The notes beneath the pieces were generated by a model. The model saw only the letters and a program-made list of their open reading frames with translations. It was not told where the DNA came from and ran no database searches. DNA of 64,000 nt from Piper betle (Eukaryota; Streptophyta; Magnoliopsida; Piperales; Piperaceae): NCBI GenBank assembly GCA_033002965.1, contig JAURVB010012602.1, positions 1-64,000 on the forward strand, read 5' to 3'. The first letter of the stretch is position 1. Each line of letters begins with the position of its first letter. Position numbers and translations under genes: made by a program. Below, piece by piece: positions 49,543 through 62,501 of this stretch.

Positions 49543-52500
49543 CACACAGTCCAATTCGTATATTGTATATCAGAAGCAAAGATCATGCCCAACCCTTCTT
49601 CACCACAAAACCAAATTTATAGCGGTGGCTGCAGCACCATTGGATGAACACTACAAAATGTCAAACAAGAAGTAGATGTGACGAAGTTCCTCAACTAATT
49701 CGATTGAATGCGTTCTCAACTGTTACCTGCAACCGCATTGTAAAAGCTAACTACCCTTTTGAAATTTGGGTGCGTTCATTAAATTTTTGCCGCTAATCTT
49801 CTTGATGGATTGGGTTTGACGTCAAGTGCATGAGTTTTCTCTGTGAATTGTGGCCACATATTGATGCAAACAAAATGTGGGTGGGGAGGAGAGATTGTAT
49901 ATTAGGGGCACGGTGTTCTAGCAAGTTCACGGTTCTTACACTAACATACAAATTATCTGAGATTCATACTTAAAAATTAACTTCACTTACTCATTAATAC
50001 AGATTTATATCTTGGGTTCATAGATTTAAATGTGATTATCAATTTCACTAATCCCCTGTAGTCTATGACTTGATCAGTCCAGTTATGTTTAATTTGGAGA
50101 GAGCTCAGTCATTTGATTACACTTATTTAAAAATGTCATTTGATTACTTCCCATGTTAACTTAATTTAATGTCCAGGTGTCATAATTGAATACTTGCTAA
50201 TTACCCAGTAGTATTCAATTATGTGAATAATTGAATACTTGCTAAAAACCAACATGATGCACCGGGTGCATTTCAAACCGATTAATAATATATATTAATA
50301 ACAAACAAAATAATTTCTTAAAAATATTACAAATTATTATTTTAAAATAAAAAAATAAATTTTTTTAACCTTTACAAAGAATATCTATTTTTAGAATACA
50401 ACAGCTGTATGCAAATAATTCCAATTTTATGTTACAAATAAATAACAATCTTAAGTGAGTAGTAATTAATAAGAAAAAATAATAATTTGAGCAAAATTTT
50501 AATAATTAAATTGATTTTTGGTAGATTTTAAATTCTAATATAATCGTACTCTAAACTTTTCATGATGATAAATAACAATAAATAAAATATTAGATTTAAT
50601 TAAGAATATATTATAAGGCAACAAACTTTAATTTAAGTAACATGATCATAAATTTGTTAAAATACACATTTTTTATAATTCTTAACTTGCATATAATTAC
50701 AATAACTATAAGTAAAAATCTTAATGCTTTTTAACCTAAGGAGGTGAAAAAACTACTTGAAGTCAATGATTTTTTTTTCTAAAAAAACTAAAAGACAGAT
50801 TGCACTATTATCATGGGCCATTGCTGTCCAGGAGTAGAAGGGTTGTGTATAAAGTTTTAATTTTTTTGACCATGGAAGCTCATGTTCTTGTATAAAGTTT
50901 TAATTTTTTTGACCATGGAAGCTCATCCAATTTTTCAAGAAAGCAGAAAATAAATTCAAATATAGCTCTTACACGGGTGCAAAAAGGGTAAGATTTTGCT
51001 TGTGAATTCAAAGCAGATGGTATGTAGGAGTCATGTGTTATGATGTTCTCCAAGCAAAAGATTTGAAAAAAGGATTCCAAAAAAAAAAATTCATGGAGAA
51101 TGTAAATAAGTAGTATTTAGCAATAAAAAAATTTTCCATTCATTTTTTTCTTGCTTTCAATATTTGTTTGACTCTTACTTAAGCTTTTGAAAAATTCTCC
51201 TCGTTTTTAACTATATTTTTATAAACTAACCATTTTGAAAATCTTCTCAAATGACACTAAGTTGGGCCTTAAGAAAATTTTGTATGGGTAATTTATTTTA
51301 CTTAACCATAGTATTGAGTCCGCCAAAGAACTTTTAGCTTAATTTATTTAAAAATAAATTAATATATTTTAATGTATATAAAAGAGGGAAAATGGTGATC
51401 AAGACATTCGCTTAGGAAATAAATTACAAAATAAATTAAATTGATAATATGAATTAAAAATAAGACATATTGTGATAATAAAAAGTGAGAAAATAATAAG
51501 TCTGACGTCTAAAAATAAATAAATAAATCTTGAATAATATATTAAATCTAATTTAACTAAATTCAACTCAATTAAATTAATTATAATACACTTTTTAAAA
51601 ATTCGGTATTTAGAACTACCCCGTAACATCTTGTTCTATTTTTATATTCAAAACCCTAAACCATAAATCTTAACCATACATGAAAATCAAATTTTTATTC
51701 TGATTTTCCTTTGTGACCAAATACACAAGGAAACAAAGGGAAAAACAATGTTTTTTTATTAAAGTTTATATAACATATAAATTTAAAAATAGTCAAGTGT
51801 ACTTATGAAGAAATTAATTCAATATATTTATATAAAATATTATTAAATTAATAATTTTATTTACAAATTAGGTGATTTCAAACACACAAAAAAATGACGA
51901 TAACCTCTAATTAAGTGGATGACCAAGCAATTAATGTACCCTTCAAGAAAAGAAAAGAGAAAATATAATTAATTTAAACACAATATATATATATATATCA
52001 AATTTAATTAAAATATACCACACAACATATCTACTAATTTTAATAAGATTACCTGATTAAAATTTTTAAATCACTTGTATTTCTTTTAAGCAAGTCAAAC
52101 ATAGCAGAAAACAACTATTTTTTTTACTTGTTTGTAACTGAAGGTGGCTTCTTTTTAATTACTGACCAATAATACTGAGATTCCAACCTAAAAACAAAAT
52201 AAGGTTTTCGATCAAATATAAAAAAATTAAAGGATTATACGCCCTAGCTTAAAAAATAACAAATTTATTGTACATCCTTACTCAGGATGATTAGTTGACT
52301 TCCTGTACTTGTTATCTATAAGAAGACGGAACGACATGAATGATTAAGCATAAGCATTAACATAACATAGCGTAATTAATTGGGCTTGTATAAACTTTTC
52401 CTTTAATGTCTCCTGTCACTCCTGACCATCCCATTTATTTTTATTTTTAAAAAACACTACATCTAACTCCTCCACCTTCTCCCTCAACAGCCATAGTAGT

Positions 52501-52719
52501 CCTTCGTTTCTACCCCGCTTTTCGTGGGACCATGGTCGGTGGCCCTCTCCACCACCCTATTGGAAGGGTGATGGTCCGCCACCCGTCATCAACACGTGGA
52601 TTTATCTTCCCCACCCACTCCCAACCCCTCCCGTTGCACCGCCCTGCCTCTTCCTTCTTCCTTCCTCTCTGTCTCTGTCGTCCTTATTGTTGGTCCCTAT
52701 GGGCCTCCAAAAGAGACTT
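49543..52719. other. AT-rich spacer
   Basis: No gene. It holds a short perfect tandem repeat (separate entry). 52470-52700 is a more balanced CT-rich stretch with no frame I recognise. Confidence 0.5.
50846..50926. repeat. Perfect direct repeat of 38 bp, period 43 bp
   Basis: The phrase beginning TGTATAAAGTTTTAATTTTT and ending GACCATGGAAGCTCAT occurs at 50846-50883 and 50889-50926 without mismatches, so the duplication is young or conserved. Confidence 0.9.
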
Positions 52720-53975
52720 GAAATAAGTTATATATGCCTCTCTTAATCCAACTAGTTTAAGTAATAATGTTTTCACTAGGGGTGGGCGTGGACGTCCGAA
52801 TTTGTCCGTATGTCCGATGTCCGAAGTATGCCAGACCGAATTTGACCGACCGAATTCAGCCGAATTAAAACAAACCAAATATGGACATTTTTTGTCGACC
52901 GACTGACCGACCGAGTGTTCGATATTTAATAACAAACTTGTATGATCCATCTTCGAAAAAATATATCACATTATAAACATAATGTAAAACCAGTGATCTG
53001 AGTCCGGATTTTATACTTATGAACCGATCGGTTCAATCGTCGGTTCAAGCCGAGTATGTTTTAGAATATGTGTACTAAGTCGACGCTGGTCGGGTGTACG
53101 AGCCATGAGGGTCATACGTACCCAAGTATATAATGATAACATCATGAATACAACGAAAAGAATGAGTCATCGAATATATATAGCCAATTATTTTTTTATT
53201 TTATATATAGTTGATCGTGGAATTAGTTTAGGCCATTTACCGCGTTAAGACACGTTACAGGGAATTTGGGTGGGTTATTAGTTATAGAATGTTATTATGA
53301 TGTTGTAGTGTCTATTTTATTTTATGGAATTTTTTCTGATTTTATGGATTTTTTTAAGGATTTATTCCGAGTTAGTTATTATTATTGACTTGAGACATTA
53401 GCGAGTCAACTCTTATTTACGCATATTGCCATCAATCAAACCTCCGACCCATTTTCTCTTCCCCGTCCAAACCGCGCCGCCGCCCTTGTCGTGGTCTCGC
53501 TGCCGCGTCGCCCGGCTGCCGATCGTCGGCGCCAGGCCCCGTTGCGGCGTTGCCGTGATGCCCTGAGCGCCCCTGCCATCGCCCAGCCTCCACGACGCCG
53601 GAATCGTAGCTCGTCGTCGATTCCGCCGCCGGTACCCTCTGCTCACGTCGTTGATTCCGTTGCCGACAGCGCGTCGCCGCGGCCATCTAGTCACTGCTTT
53701 GACATTGCCAACCCTCCTACGGCGGCAGGCGGCGGCGGTGGAAGCGGTGGCGGAGAGGGTTTCGGACTGTACGTGGACACTGCTTGGGCTCGACGGACAA
53801 TTCAATGTCCGAAGCCGGTCGGACAAATTTTGTCCGACGAAATTTCGGACGGACGCGGACAATAATTCGTCCGATGTCTGTTCAACTGATGCCTACCCCT
53901 AGTTTTCACATTAGCCTATATATAAGTTACTAACACAACTGATATGAGATTAACACAATTCTCCCCTCACACATC
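52720..53975 (-). repeat. TRIM-like LTR fragment split by a hAT-like element
   Basis: Left part 52720-52776 ('gacttgaaataagttatata...aataatg') and right part 53902-53975 ('cacattagcctatatataag', 'gatatgagattaacaca') join into the same order as the copy at 54105-54220 once the inserted element and one 8-bp duplicate are removed. Confidence 0.7.
52777..53901. mobile_element. Non-autonomous hAT-like element, family B, 1125 bp
   Basis: Starts TAGGGGTGGGCGTGGACGTC and ends ACTGATGCCTACCCCTA, giving terminal inverted repeats TAGGGGTGGGC / TAGGGGTAGGC, typical of plant hAT elements. It is flanked by a perfect 8-bp duplication GTTTTCAC (52769-52776 and 53902-53909). Subterminal zones carry many GTCCGA, TCGGAC and CCGAAT words. 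The core at about 53440-53760 is strongly GC-rich and holds long open frames on both strands, but none matches a family I know. No transposase. Confidence 0.9.
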
Positions 53976-54104
53976 ATACAATCCGAATTATCTCCTCCTC
54001 ACATATGGTCTGAAGTTCGGGGTGGTACCCAAGAGACTCTAATTTGGGGTGGCGTACCATGAGGCAAACCGAGGCAACACCAAAATCCCCAAAGGACTTG
54101 AAAT

Positions 54105-54220
54105 AAGTTTTATATGCATCTATTAATCTAAAAGTTAGCTTAAAAAATAAGGTTTTTCTATTAGCCTATATATAATTCACCAACACCATTCGCAACAGAC
54201 GTGAGATTAACCCAACACTT
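54105..54220 (-). repeat. TRIM-like LTR copy
   Basis: Read on the minus strand: TGTTGGGTTAATCTCACGTC, 'ggtgttggtgaattatatatagg', 'taatagaaaaaccttatttttt', 'gctaacttttagattaatag'. The most complete copy of the family in the window. Confidence 0.55.
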
Positions 54221-54519
54221 ACCACCTCCTCCAAGTTCGTCTCTCACTCATCGTTCAATTGAAGGTTTGGGCAAGTTTTTGATGGAGCCCCACAATCGTA
54301 GTGTTCTATTGCTAGGCTCTCTTTGCTGTGGTTTACATCATCGTGTACATTGTGAAGTGCATCTCCCCTAAGAATCGGCCATTGCCGCTAAATTGGTGGA
54401 ATTCCTAAAATTAAGCAAAAATATTATCAATCTCAAACCAACCAAATCAGAAGCGGGTGGATTTGACAAGGTGGTGTACATCACATTTATTTTCATCAAT
54501 CTGATATGGTTAAAAGAAG

Positions 54520-56330
54520 TTGTTATTGTATCAATTTGGATTGCTTCTTATTTAATTTCTGAATTGGTGAAGTTGATTAGAGACTCGAGCAAGTGGTTGC
54601 TAAGTTGCAAATCTTCAACAAACTAAAGGAAGTATCAGAGTTGATTAAGTAAGATAAAAGTTTATATTATTGTGCATGATAGCAAATAATAGAGACATGA
54701 AGTGTTTATTTAAGTGTCGTTGTGTTGATTTAAGGATGGACCAACAAACATGATGATGGGAGCAAAGTAAGCTTTTCATTGTACATGGATATATGTATTT
54801 ATTGTTAATTTTTGTTGATTTTAGATTAACGATTGCTTGTTTTGTTATTTATATATGTTGACTTTACATTAACGATTGTCTTATTATTCTTCCGGCATTC
54901 CTATATAATCATAATCTTAATCATAATCTTAATTGTAATTATTTTAATCATAATCATTTTTTGGATACGTGAGACTGTAAGTATTAAGATTTTTTTCCTA
55001 TTTGTCAGTCAAGTTGTTTTATGCTAGTTGTCTTGATGTTTAGTAATTTCATGATGTTTAATAACAAATGTATGTGAGCTATGTTGGGTTAATCTTACAT
55101 CGGTTATAAATGATGTTGGTGACTTAATCTCACATTAATCGTGAATATTGTTGGTGACTTAGATATATACTAATGAAAAAGTTTTATTATTTGAACTAAC
55201 TTTTTAATTAATAAAGACAGTGAAACTTGTTTCAAATCCATTTTGTAACCATATGGGCCCAATAAGACGATGTTTAATAAATTGTACATCTTTCTCCCAA
55301 CCTCTTATGTTCTTCCATCGCCATCTTTTCCTACTTCTCCTTAGCCCAACATTTATCTCCTACTTTTTTCCAGCCTTTATTTTATGGATTCGTCTTCTAT
55401 TCGTGTGATCTGTTCTCCAACCTCTTTGTTATTATCGATTTGGATTGCTTCTTCTTTGATTTCTAAATTGATTAAGTCAATTAGAGACTCAAGCGAGTTG
55501 TTTCTAAGTTGCGAATCTTTGACCAACTAAGGAAGTATCAGAGTCAATTAAGTAAGATAAAAATTTATATTATTGTGCATGCTAGCAAATAACAAAGACA
55601 TGAAGTGTTTATGTAAGTGTCGTTGTGTTGATTTAAGGGAAAGACCAATAGAACAAACATGATGATGGGAACAAAATAAGCTTTTCATTGTACATGGATA
55701 TATATATTTATTGTTAATTTTTGTTGATTTTAGATTAACGATTGCTTGTTTTGTTATTCATATATGTTGACTTTACATTAACGGTTGTCATGTTATTCTT
55801 CCGGGCATTCATGCATAATCATAATCTTAATTATAATTATTTTAATCATAATAATTTTTTTGGATATGTGAGATGGTAAGTATTAAACTTTTTTTCCTGC
55901 CATGATATCAAGTTGTTTATGCTAGCTGTCTTAATGGTTAGTAATTTAATGATGTTTAGTAACAAATATATATAAATGATGTTACTGACTTGCATATCGA
56001 CTAACGAGAAAACCTTAATTTTAAATTAATTTTGAATTAAGAGAGACTTATGAAACCTGCCGGTAGGGGCGCATTGGCCCAATAATGAAAACGTCTTATT
56101 TTTTGAACTAACTTTTTTAATTAATAAAGACAGTAAAACTTATTTCAAATCTATTTTGTGACCGTATAGGGCCCAACAAGACGATGTTTAACAAATTGTG
56201 TATCTTTCTCTCGACCTCTTTCGCCACCTTTTCTTACTCCTCTTTAGCCCCAACTTTTATCTCTTATCTTTTTCTAGCCTTTATTCATTTTATATTCTGT
56301 GTGACACTTTTCCCCAACCCTCTCACTTCT
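54520..56330. repeat. Tandem duplication, two units of about 0.9 kb
   Basis: 'ggattgcttctt' at 54538 and 55442, AGTATCAGAG at 54631 and 55534, and GACGATGTTTAA at 55266 and 56180 give offsets of about 903-914 bp. Each unit contains a TRIM-like LTR segment (55082-55235 and 55975-56170), a CATAATCTTAAT-rich stretch and a CT-rich tail. The phrase GGAAGTATCAGAG resembles an initiator-Met tRNA primer-binding site (family TGGTATCAGAG), which would fit a TRIM-type element; that part is inference. Confidence 0.8.
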
Positions 56331-59089
56331 ATTATTCTTTGATCCCCTCACCATATTTTTGCCTTCCCACATGTTTTAATATCCCCATTTTATATTCAAA
56401 TTCTAGCTCCATTATTTCCCCAATGTCTGTTCTCATGATTATAGCTTTTTTTAAGCTTTTCCCGGATTTTGGCGACCATTTTGGTGTGTTGAGCAGGCAA
56501 AATCAGGCTGATTGATGTAAATTGACAGGAGGTTGAACATGCGTTTGGAAGAAAATTGATATTTGGTGGCTGACAAAACAATTTTATGATTTTTGTCCCT
56601 AGTTGCCTTTGCCTTATTCCACATCAATGAAACATCCCCTGACAAAGTTCATTGAAATAGCAAGGGTACGCAAGAACTCTCTTTGATCTAAAAAATAAAA
56701 AAGTTTCGCATGAAGTGATAATAATACTTTCAATATATATACGTAGCTTACAAAAACGATCTGGACGGTCCATTTCACATATGCATATAATTTATTTATT
56801 TCAAATTTTAAAAAAGTAATATATACTCAATTAATTCATACTATTGTCTATGAGTCAAAACATTCATGTATTAATACATATTGTCTATGAGTCATATTAA
56901 AAAAATCACTTGATTTCGAGTTTGCCAATTAAGTTAGATTCCTTAGAATTCAAAATTATTAATTTATGATAAATATCATATATAAATACATGCACATTTA
57001 AACAGATTTTCCCTCTTCTTTGAACTATACTAGCCAGAGCAAGCTGGGCATCAAATATGACAGTTCTGCTGCTGCATCACATGAGTGTTTTAACATGTGA
57101 ATGTCTTTTCTAAGTCCTCCCAATGTTCTCGTGCAGACCTTTTTTTTGTGGTGAAACCGTGAATGTGACCTGATTCCAAGGTTACAAGAATCAAGCAAGA
57201 CCATTCAATTATGCATCACGAGTAAAGCCCACAATCTTTGAACAAAACACGAAGAAGAATCCATGTTGCGATTTGCTATTCCCGTTAGCTAAGCTGGCAC
57301 AATAACAAAGGGCAATGACGATGGCTGCAAAATTTTAAATCTAGAACATCAAAATAGTGTTCAAACCAAGCTTTTAATATTATTTGTAGAGTCGAGCATC
57401 AAATCAAATGGATTTTAATCAATTATTACCGAAAATAAAGAGATCATTGGCTGAAGCGACTCGCGAGTCTTCAGAAAAACCAAACCCGCTGGGAAGGTCT
57501 TACGTCCAGCATTTTTCTGGACACACCCGACTTACGTGTGGCCCTCTATACACTCCAATCATAATGCACCACTGCATAACATAGACGGCCAGCGTGTAGG
57601 GCCATGCTAGACTGGACAAGATATCACCTGCTTCGCCCTTTAATCAACTTATGACCAACAAACTTATTAAAATTGGAAAAGATTATTAGTGAAAGCTCAT
57701 TATGTATTTAGTCAATTTTTATTAATAAAATTTTTTAAATCATAATATATTTTTATTTTATTTTATTTAATAAAATAAAATTGGACTAATGCACCCATGT
57801 ACGGCCAATCACTCCAACTCTTCTGCTTAAAATCAATTCTATAATTTTGATTCCTTCCTTTTGATGCATAATGTCACACGTCACACTCTATTCGTAAATT
57901 TGTAGTATTCAAATTTATTTTTATAATTTTAATGAACTTCATAAATGCAAATAAAAATAGAAAATATAGCTAAGAGCAGGATTGATTGACAGATATAAAT
58001 AAAAACTAGCCATAAACTTGTATGATGCGTGAGGTTTATTTAAAAAATTGATATAACATATATTAAAAATGTACAAAATTACTTTTTAAAAATATTATTA
58101 TATTCTTTTAAAATAAAAATATATGCATTTATTTTAGAAAAAAATATAATTTCATATAAATATTAAAAGTAATTTTAGTTTTAATAAGTAAAAATTTTAA
58201 TAATTATATGAAATATATATATATATATAATTCATATAGAATTATACTCTAATTTTTTCTTAATAAATAACATTATATATATAAATGATTAATTAATTAA
58301 TTAAATACATTTTGTAAACATCTAGATCAAGAATGTGTATTAAATAATACATAAATTCGAATAGTATAATTATTGAATTTATCAATATTTTAAAATTTTT
58401 AATTCAAGTAAATTATACTTCAACGTTTCATATATATGCTAAATAACAAATTTATTTGATGTTGCATAATTATAAATATATTAAAATTTGTCAACATTTT
58501 TATGATTTTTAATTTGGGTAAAATTATACTCCAAAATGATTTTATAATTAAATAATAATAATAATAATTTTAAATTAGGTAAATATTAATAAGTCTATTA
58601 AACTAATGAAGGGTGAGTATTTTTAAGATTTCTAATTTGGATAGAATTATATTTAAATGCTTTCTTTAATTAAATAATAATAATAATTTTAAATTAAATA
58701 AATATTAAAAAAATTAATAAAATTATTATGGGTCAAAATTAATTACAAAAAATAGTACAATAAACTCTATCTCTTTAACGTAAGCGGAAGAGAAAGAGAA
58801 ATCTTGCGATTGGCCTTCTCCCTTTGTCGATAGGCGGGCACGGACCTCGCTGCATGCGGGCCCTACCAGATGCCCCACAAGGCACAATACCGGCGTTCTC
58901 GAAGGTGTGGCGTACCCCCCAAAATCTTTCCTTCCTTGCCAACTTTTCTCTGTAACTTTTGACTCCTTCCTACAAGGTCTACTTCCTCCTACCATCCTCC
59001 ACCCTTTTCACTACAACTTTTCCTTTCTACAGGACTTCCTGCTACCATCCTCCTCCCTTCCTCCCTCCCTCCCTCCCTCTCTCACCCTC
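56331..59089. other. AT-rich spacer and promoter of the Lea5-type gene
   Basis: No gene. 57680-58730 is extremely AT-rich with repeated 'aataataataat' and 'tttaaattaggtaaatattaa' phrases. A CTCCCTCC tract (59050-59082) lies just before the TATA box. Confidence 0.5.
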
Positions 59090-59098
59090 TATAAATAT
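59090..59098 (+). promoter_or_regulatory. Probable TATA box of the Lea5-type gene
   Basis: TATAAATAT preceded by a CT-rich tract, about 140 bp before the ATG, implying a leader of roughly 110 bases. Confidence 0.6.
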
Positions 59099-59231
59099 AT
59101 ATTTACTATGCACTTTCTTTCCCACACATACACACAAAGAGAGCAAGTTCTTATCGGAAAAGTTCCTAGCCTTGCTTTCCTTGGTCAGTCATCTTTGGGT
59201 ATCTATACATTCCTTACATATATATCAGAGG

Positions 59232-59501
59232 ATGTCGAGGGCTATGGCCAGTGGTAGCCTTGTCGCTGCCGTTAGCATGGTGTCCCGGCGGTGCTTCTCG
59301 GCCATGTCTGGTGCGGCGGCGGCTAGTCAGAAAGGTGGGAGAAGCGCCAGCGCGGCGGTGGTGAAGAAGGAGGCGGGAGATGCTTATTCGACGTCGTCTT
59401 GGGTGCCCGACCCTGTCACCGGCTACTACAGGCCTGGCAACGTCGTTGAGGAAGTCGACCTCGCCGAGCTGCGCAACATTCTTCTTAACAAGAAGCATTG
59501 A
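59232..59501 (+). CDS. Late embryogenesis abundant protein, Lea5/SAG21 type (LEA_3)
   Basis: Small stress protein, 89 residues, probably mitochondrial; relatives respond to drought, ROS and senescence. Start MSRAMASGSLVAAVSMVSRR gives a basic, Ser/Ala-rich presequence-like N-terminus. The family signature WVPDPVTGYYRPGN is followed by EVDLAELRNILLNKKH at the end. Single exon as read; GC-rich. An in-frame ATG at 58959 would add 91 residues across the TATA box, so I rejected it. Confidence 0.93.
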   Translation: MSRAMASGSLVAAVSMVSRRCFSAMSGAAAASQKGGRSASAAVVKKEAGDAYSTSSWVPDPVTGYYRPGNVVEEVDLAELRNILLNKKH

Positions 59502-60230
59502 AAAGAAATGGTTGCCCAAAAACGTTGAGATTTTGTGGCTCTTTTCATTATTCTCTTCTATTTGATTTCAATCTCTAGTGTATGTATGGAGAATTTGAAA
59601 CAGAGCATGGATATCTCAATATATGTTGGTCTTTACGATCTACATATAGTACATAGATTGATCAGCAGTGATTGACGCCTGTGATCAATATTACTACAAA
59701 TCATAAAGATTGAACGTGATTACTTTACTACTACATGAGTTAAGGAATGACTATCTATCTGAGCAAGAAAAGGTTAATTGTTCTTTATTTTCTTAATTGT
59801 TTCTTGATATTATGAAAGTTGCTACCTTAATTTTGATTTCTTTATTTTATTTTACATGAAAAAAGAAAACAAACGCATTGCCAGTCGTGTTCTCTTTGGA
59901 TTTTCCCCGCAATCAAGTGGTACATGTTGGTAGATTCATACCGTGTTAGTTTTATATGGAAGTAGATGAGAATCAGAAGCTGAAATCTACACGGCACACG
60001 GATTGATACAAGCAGGGAAACAACAGTCACCGAATCGTGTGAAACCTGGTAATTCACTTTTTAACGAGCCTGGTAACTTAAATTACACACTACTCTGGTT
60101 CAAAAGGGAAAACTACTCAGCTAGCAGATAAAGAAACGGTCTCTGGAGCAACCAATTACGGATATAAAATATGAATATCTTGCTGGGTTGTTTGTCTTTT
60201 GCATAATGCTACTGGCAAGAAAAATGCCCT
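59502..60230. other. 3' region of the Lea5-type gene and spacer
   Basis: No gene recognised. Confidence 0.5.
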
Positions 60231-60636
60231 GTGCATCCGCTCCCTAGCCTCCTTCTCCAAGACTGCCAAACGCAGCCCTTACTCGTGGGCAGGGCGGCTG
60301 TCTCCGTGACCATCACAGAAACGAAGAGCGACATCGTCTATCTAGCCGGGATGAGACACGGACACATGCAGGGCAGGGCGCGTACAGCACTGGAGGACTA
60401 CATGGACTACTTCGACGATGCCATTGATGAGCTCCACAAATCATTAAGCGAACTCAGGGATCTTCACCTGCTCTGACCAAAGACGACACTGCTTGGATGG
60501 TTTCCGGGAAAGAAAGGATCGTAGAGCCAACGCCTTGGTGGCTCGAGTTGCTAACATCACCTTCTTCACCAGCAATGCTCTAGCCATGGTGAACAAGCTG
60601 GCCTCTTCTGGTGGTGGTGGCTTCAATCGGCCTTGA
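60231..60636 (+). pseudogene. PMEI domain remnant, copy B
   Basis: Counterpart of 43438-43787 with more 5' sequence: RAAVSVTITETKSDIVYLAG, then RTALEDYMDYFDDAIDELHK and SLSELRDL, where the frame ends (TGA at 60474). The 60 bp that copy A keeps (ESETFEYQ region) are deleted here. The downstream half is still recognisable in other frames (RVANITFFTSNALAMVNKLA). Two differently damaged copies show that neither is functional. Confidence 0.75.
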
Positions 60637-61006
60637 TCATGACCATACTGCAAAGTTCACTTTCATGCTTGTAGATTAAGCACATCACAAATAATATTTT
60701 TATTTCGTTGTTTACATTTCCCACCAACTTCAGACACGGCACATCTATTTTTTTAAAATTTATCAAATAACAATCGGGATATCAAAAGGGGCTGAACGTC
60801 TGAAACATATATATGATATAAACACTGAACTACTTCCACACCATGTCGTGCAATCCCATTTCCAATTCCTGCCATTATCCGCTTATAAAATACATGTCCC
60901 AGGTTTTTCAATAGTACTAGTTGATACATAAGATGAAAATTAGCTAATCAGAGTTCATCAAACAAAGTACAAAACAACCCAAAATTTTTTTAATAAAGGA
61001 TGTGCA

Positions 61007-62274
61007 TCATTTTGGGTTTCTCAGAGCAATTATAACGGAGTCACCCAGGAGAAACATCTTGCTGACAAACCTGTCCTTGTTGACGGGAAGAGCTTTGTTC
61101 TTGCCTTTCCCTGTCTTGGGTACCTAAAGAACATGGTGTACCATCAACTATTTGGTGAACAAAATCTAAATTCACATTAAAATATTGGGGGATAAACAAA
61201 CCTCAGTCCACACCTCTCGGGCATTCTCAAGAACCGTATTGCAGTGGCCATCAAAGGCTCAAACACGGCCAAGGAGTTTCTTGTTGTTCCGGCAGTTGAT
61301 TAGTACCTGAGTTATTAACAGCAGCGTAAAGAACTCATATAATGGGCTATTTTCTTTGAAAGTGGAGAAGAGAGGACAGAAAAATTTTGTTACCTGAGTG
61401 TTGTTCTTCACACTCATCAACAGAACAGATAGAGGACCTGTGCTAAACCCCTCTTCATTTTTGCGACCCTGCAAGTAACAGAAACAAATATTGGTTCTAT
61501 CAGCCTGCTATTAAGCTCATTCAATTAGACTAACTACACTTGGAAGACGGATATTCACAAGCATAGAGAGACCAAAAGCATATTTTAAGAACAGGATAAA
61601 TGTGACAAAGCATCCAACTTCAGTGAGCATCAACAGTTCGGAGATCAAACTGATTTAATATACTTTTAAGTTCCAAATATAGATTCCTGTCCGATTCACG
61701 ACATGTACAACTACGATACTTTTCTATCAAAAAACCCCTACAATCTCGATAACTGCCCGCCAAAATTTGCTAATATACTATTTGTGGATGAACCACACAT
61801 GCAAAAGTTCTATGAAACTACATTGTAGCTCTATATTCGTTAATTTTCCAAGTCTTTAGAACAACCAGGTACCTTCATTGATCTCGCCATTCATAACCTG
61901 GTCCTAGAAAAATTAGACATTTCATTCAAATGACACCTGAAACATTCAACTTCTCCTTTCACCATAAAACCCATCAAGTTATGCATAACAACTATTACAC
62001 ATGTCAATCATATAGACAGTATGCAATTCACTGTACAGGTCATATGCCATATAGAAACCTCACTAGAGTACACAGATTACAAATATTAAGCTACAATTTG
62101 CATCATCTATTTTTTGCTTTTTATCGCATTACTTCCCAACCATTCTTATTTGAAATAATCACTCTTAAAGAACATCACAAAAAAATGTATAAGTAATAAA
62201 ATAACATAGCAGGACCAAAAGTAACTAAGAACTAGAAGAGTACCATTTGAACTCACATTGGCATCAACGTCCAT
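61007..62274 (-). pseudogene. SmD2, duplicated copy with a premature stop
   Basis: Exons correspond one to one with the intact copy: 62257-62274, 61394-61468, 61202-61306 and 61007-61123, splice sites kept. One Glu codon is lost in exon 2 (NEE-GFSTG). In exon 3 the codon CGA (Arg) of copy A is TGA at 61259-61261, inside the Sm1 region (KKLLGRV-stop). Several other replacements are non-conservative (R to G, M to T, R to L in FLLGDS). Predicted product: about 45 residues without Sm2, non-functional. Confidence 0.92.
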
Positions 62275-62501
62275 TTTCCTGCAAGAAAATCAAAACAATC
62301 ATTATATTTACTTAATTGCACATTTAAATAATAAAAAAATTAATCAGAGCCAAAATTGTAAATAAAAAATTGCACACAATAGCCATCTATGAACAAATTA
62401 TATTGTCAAGCTATAACAAATTGCTAACATAACTAAAAAACACGCTTACCCTTTCCAACCCATCGCTCTTACTCCCCACCTCCATTCCTTCAAAGCCCTA
62501 C

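Noticed and set aside
58959..59231. N-terminal extension of the Lea5-type protein
   Set aside because: The extension spans the CT tract and TATA box; the family starts at the Met near 59232.
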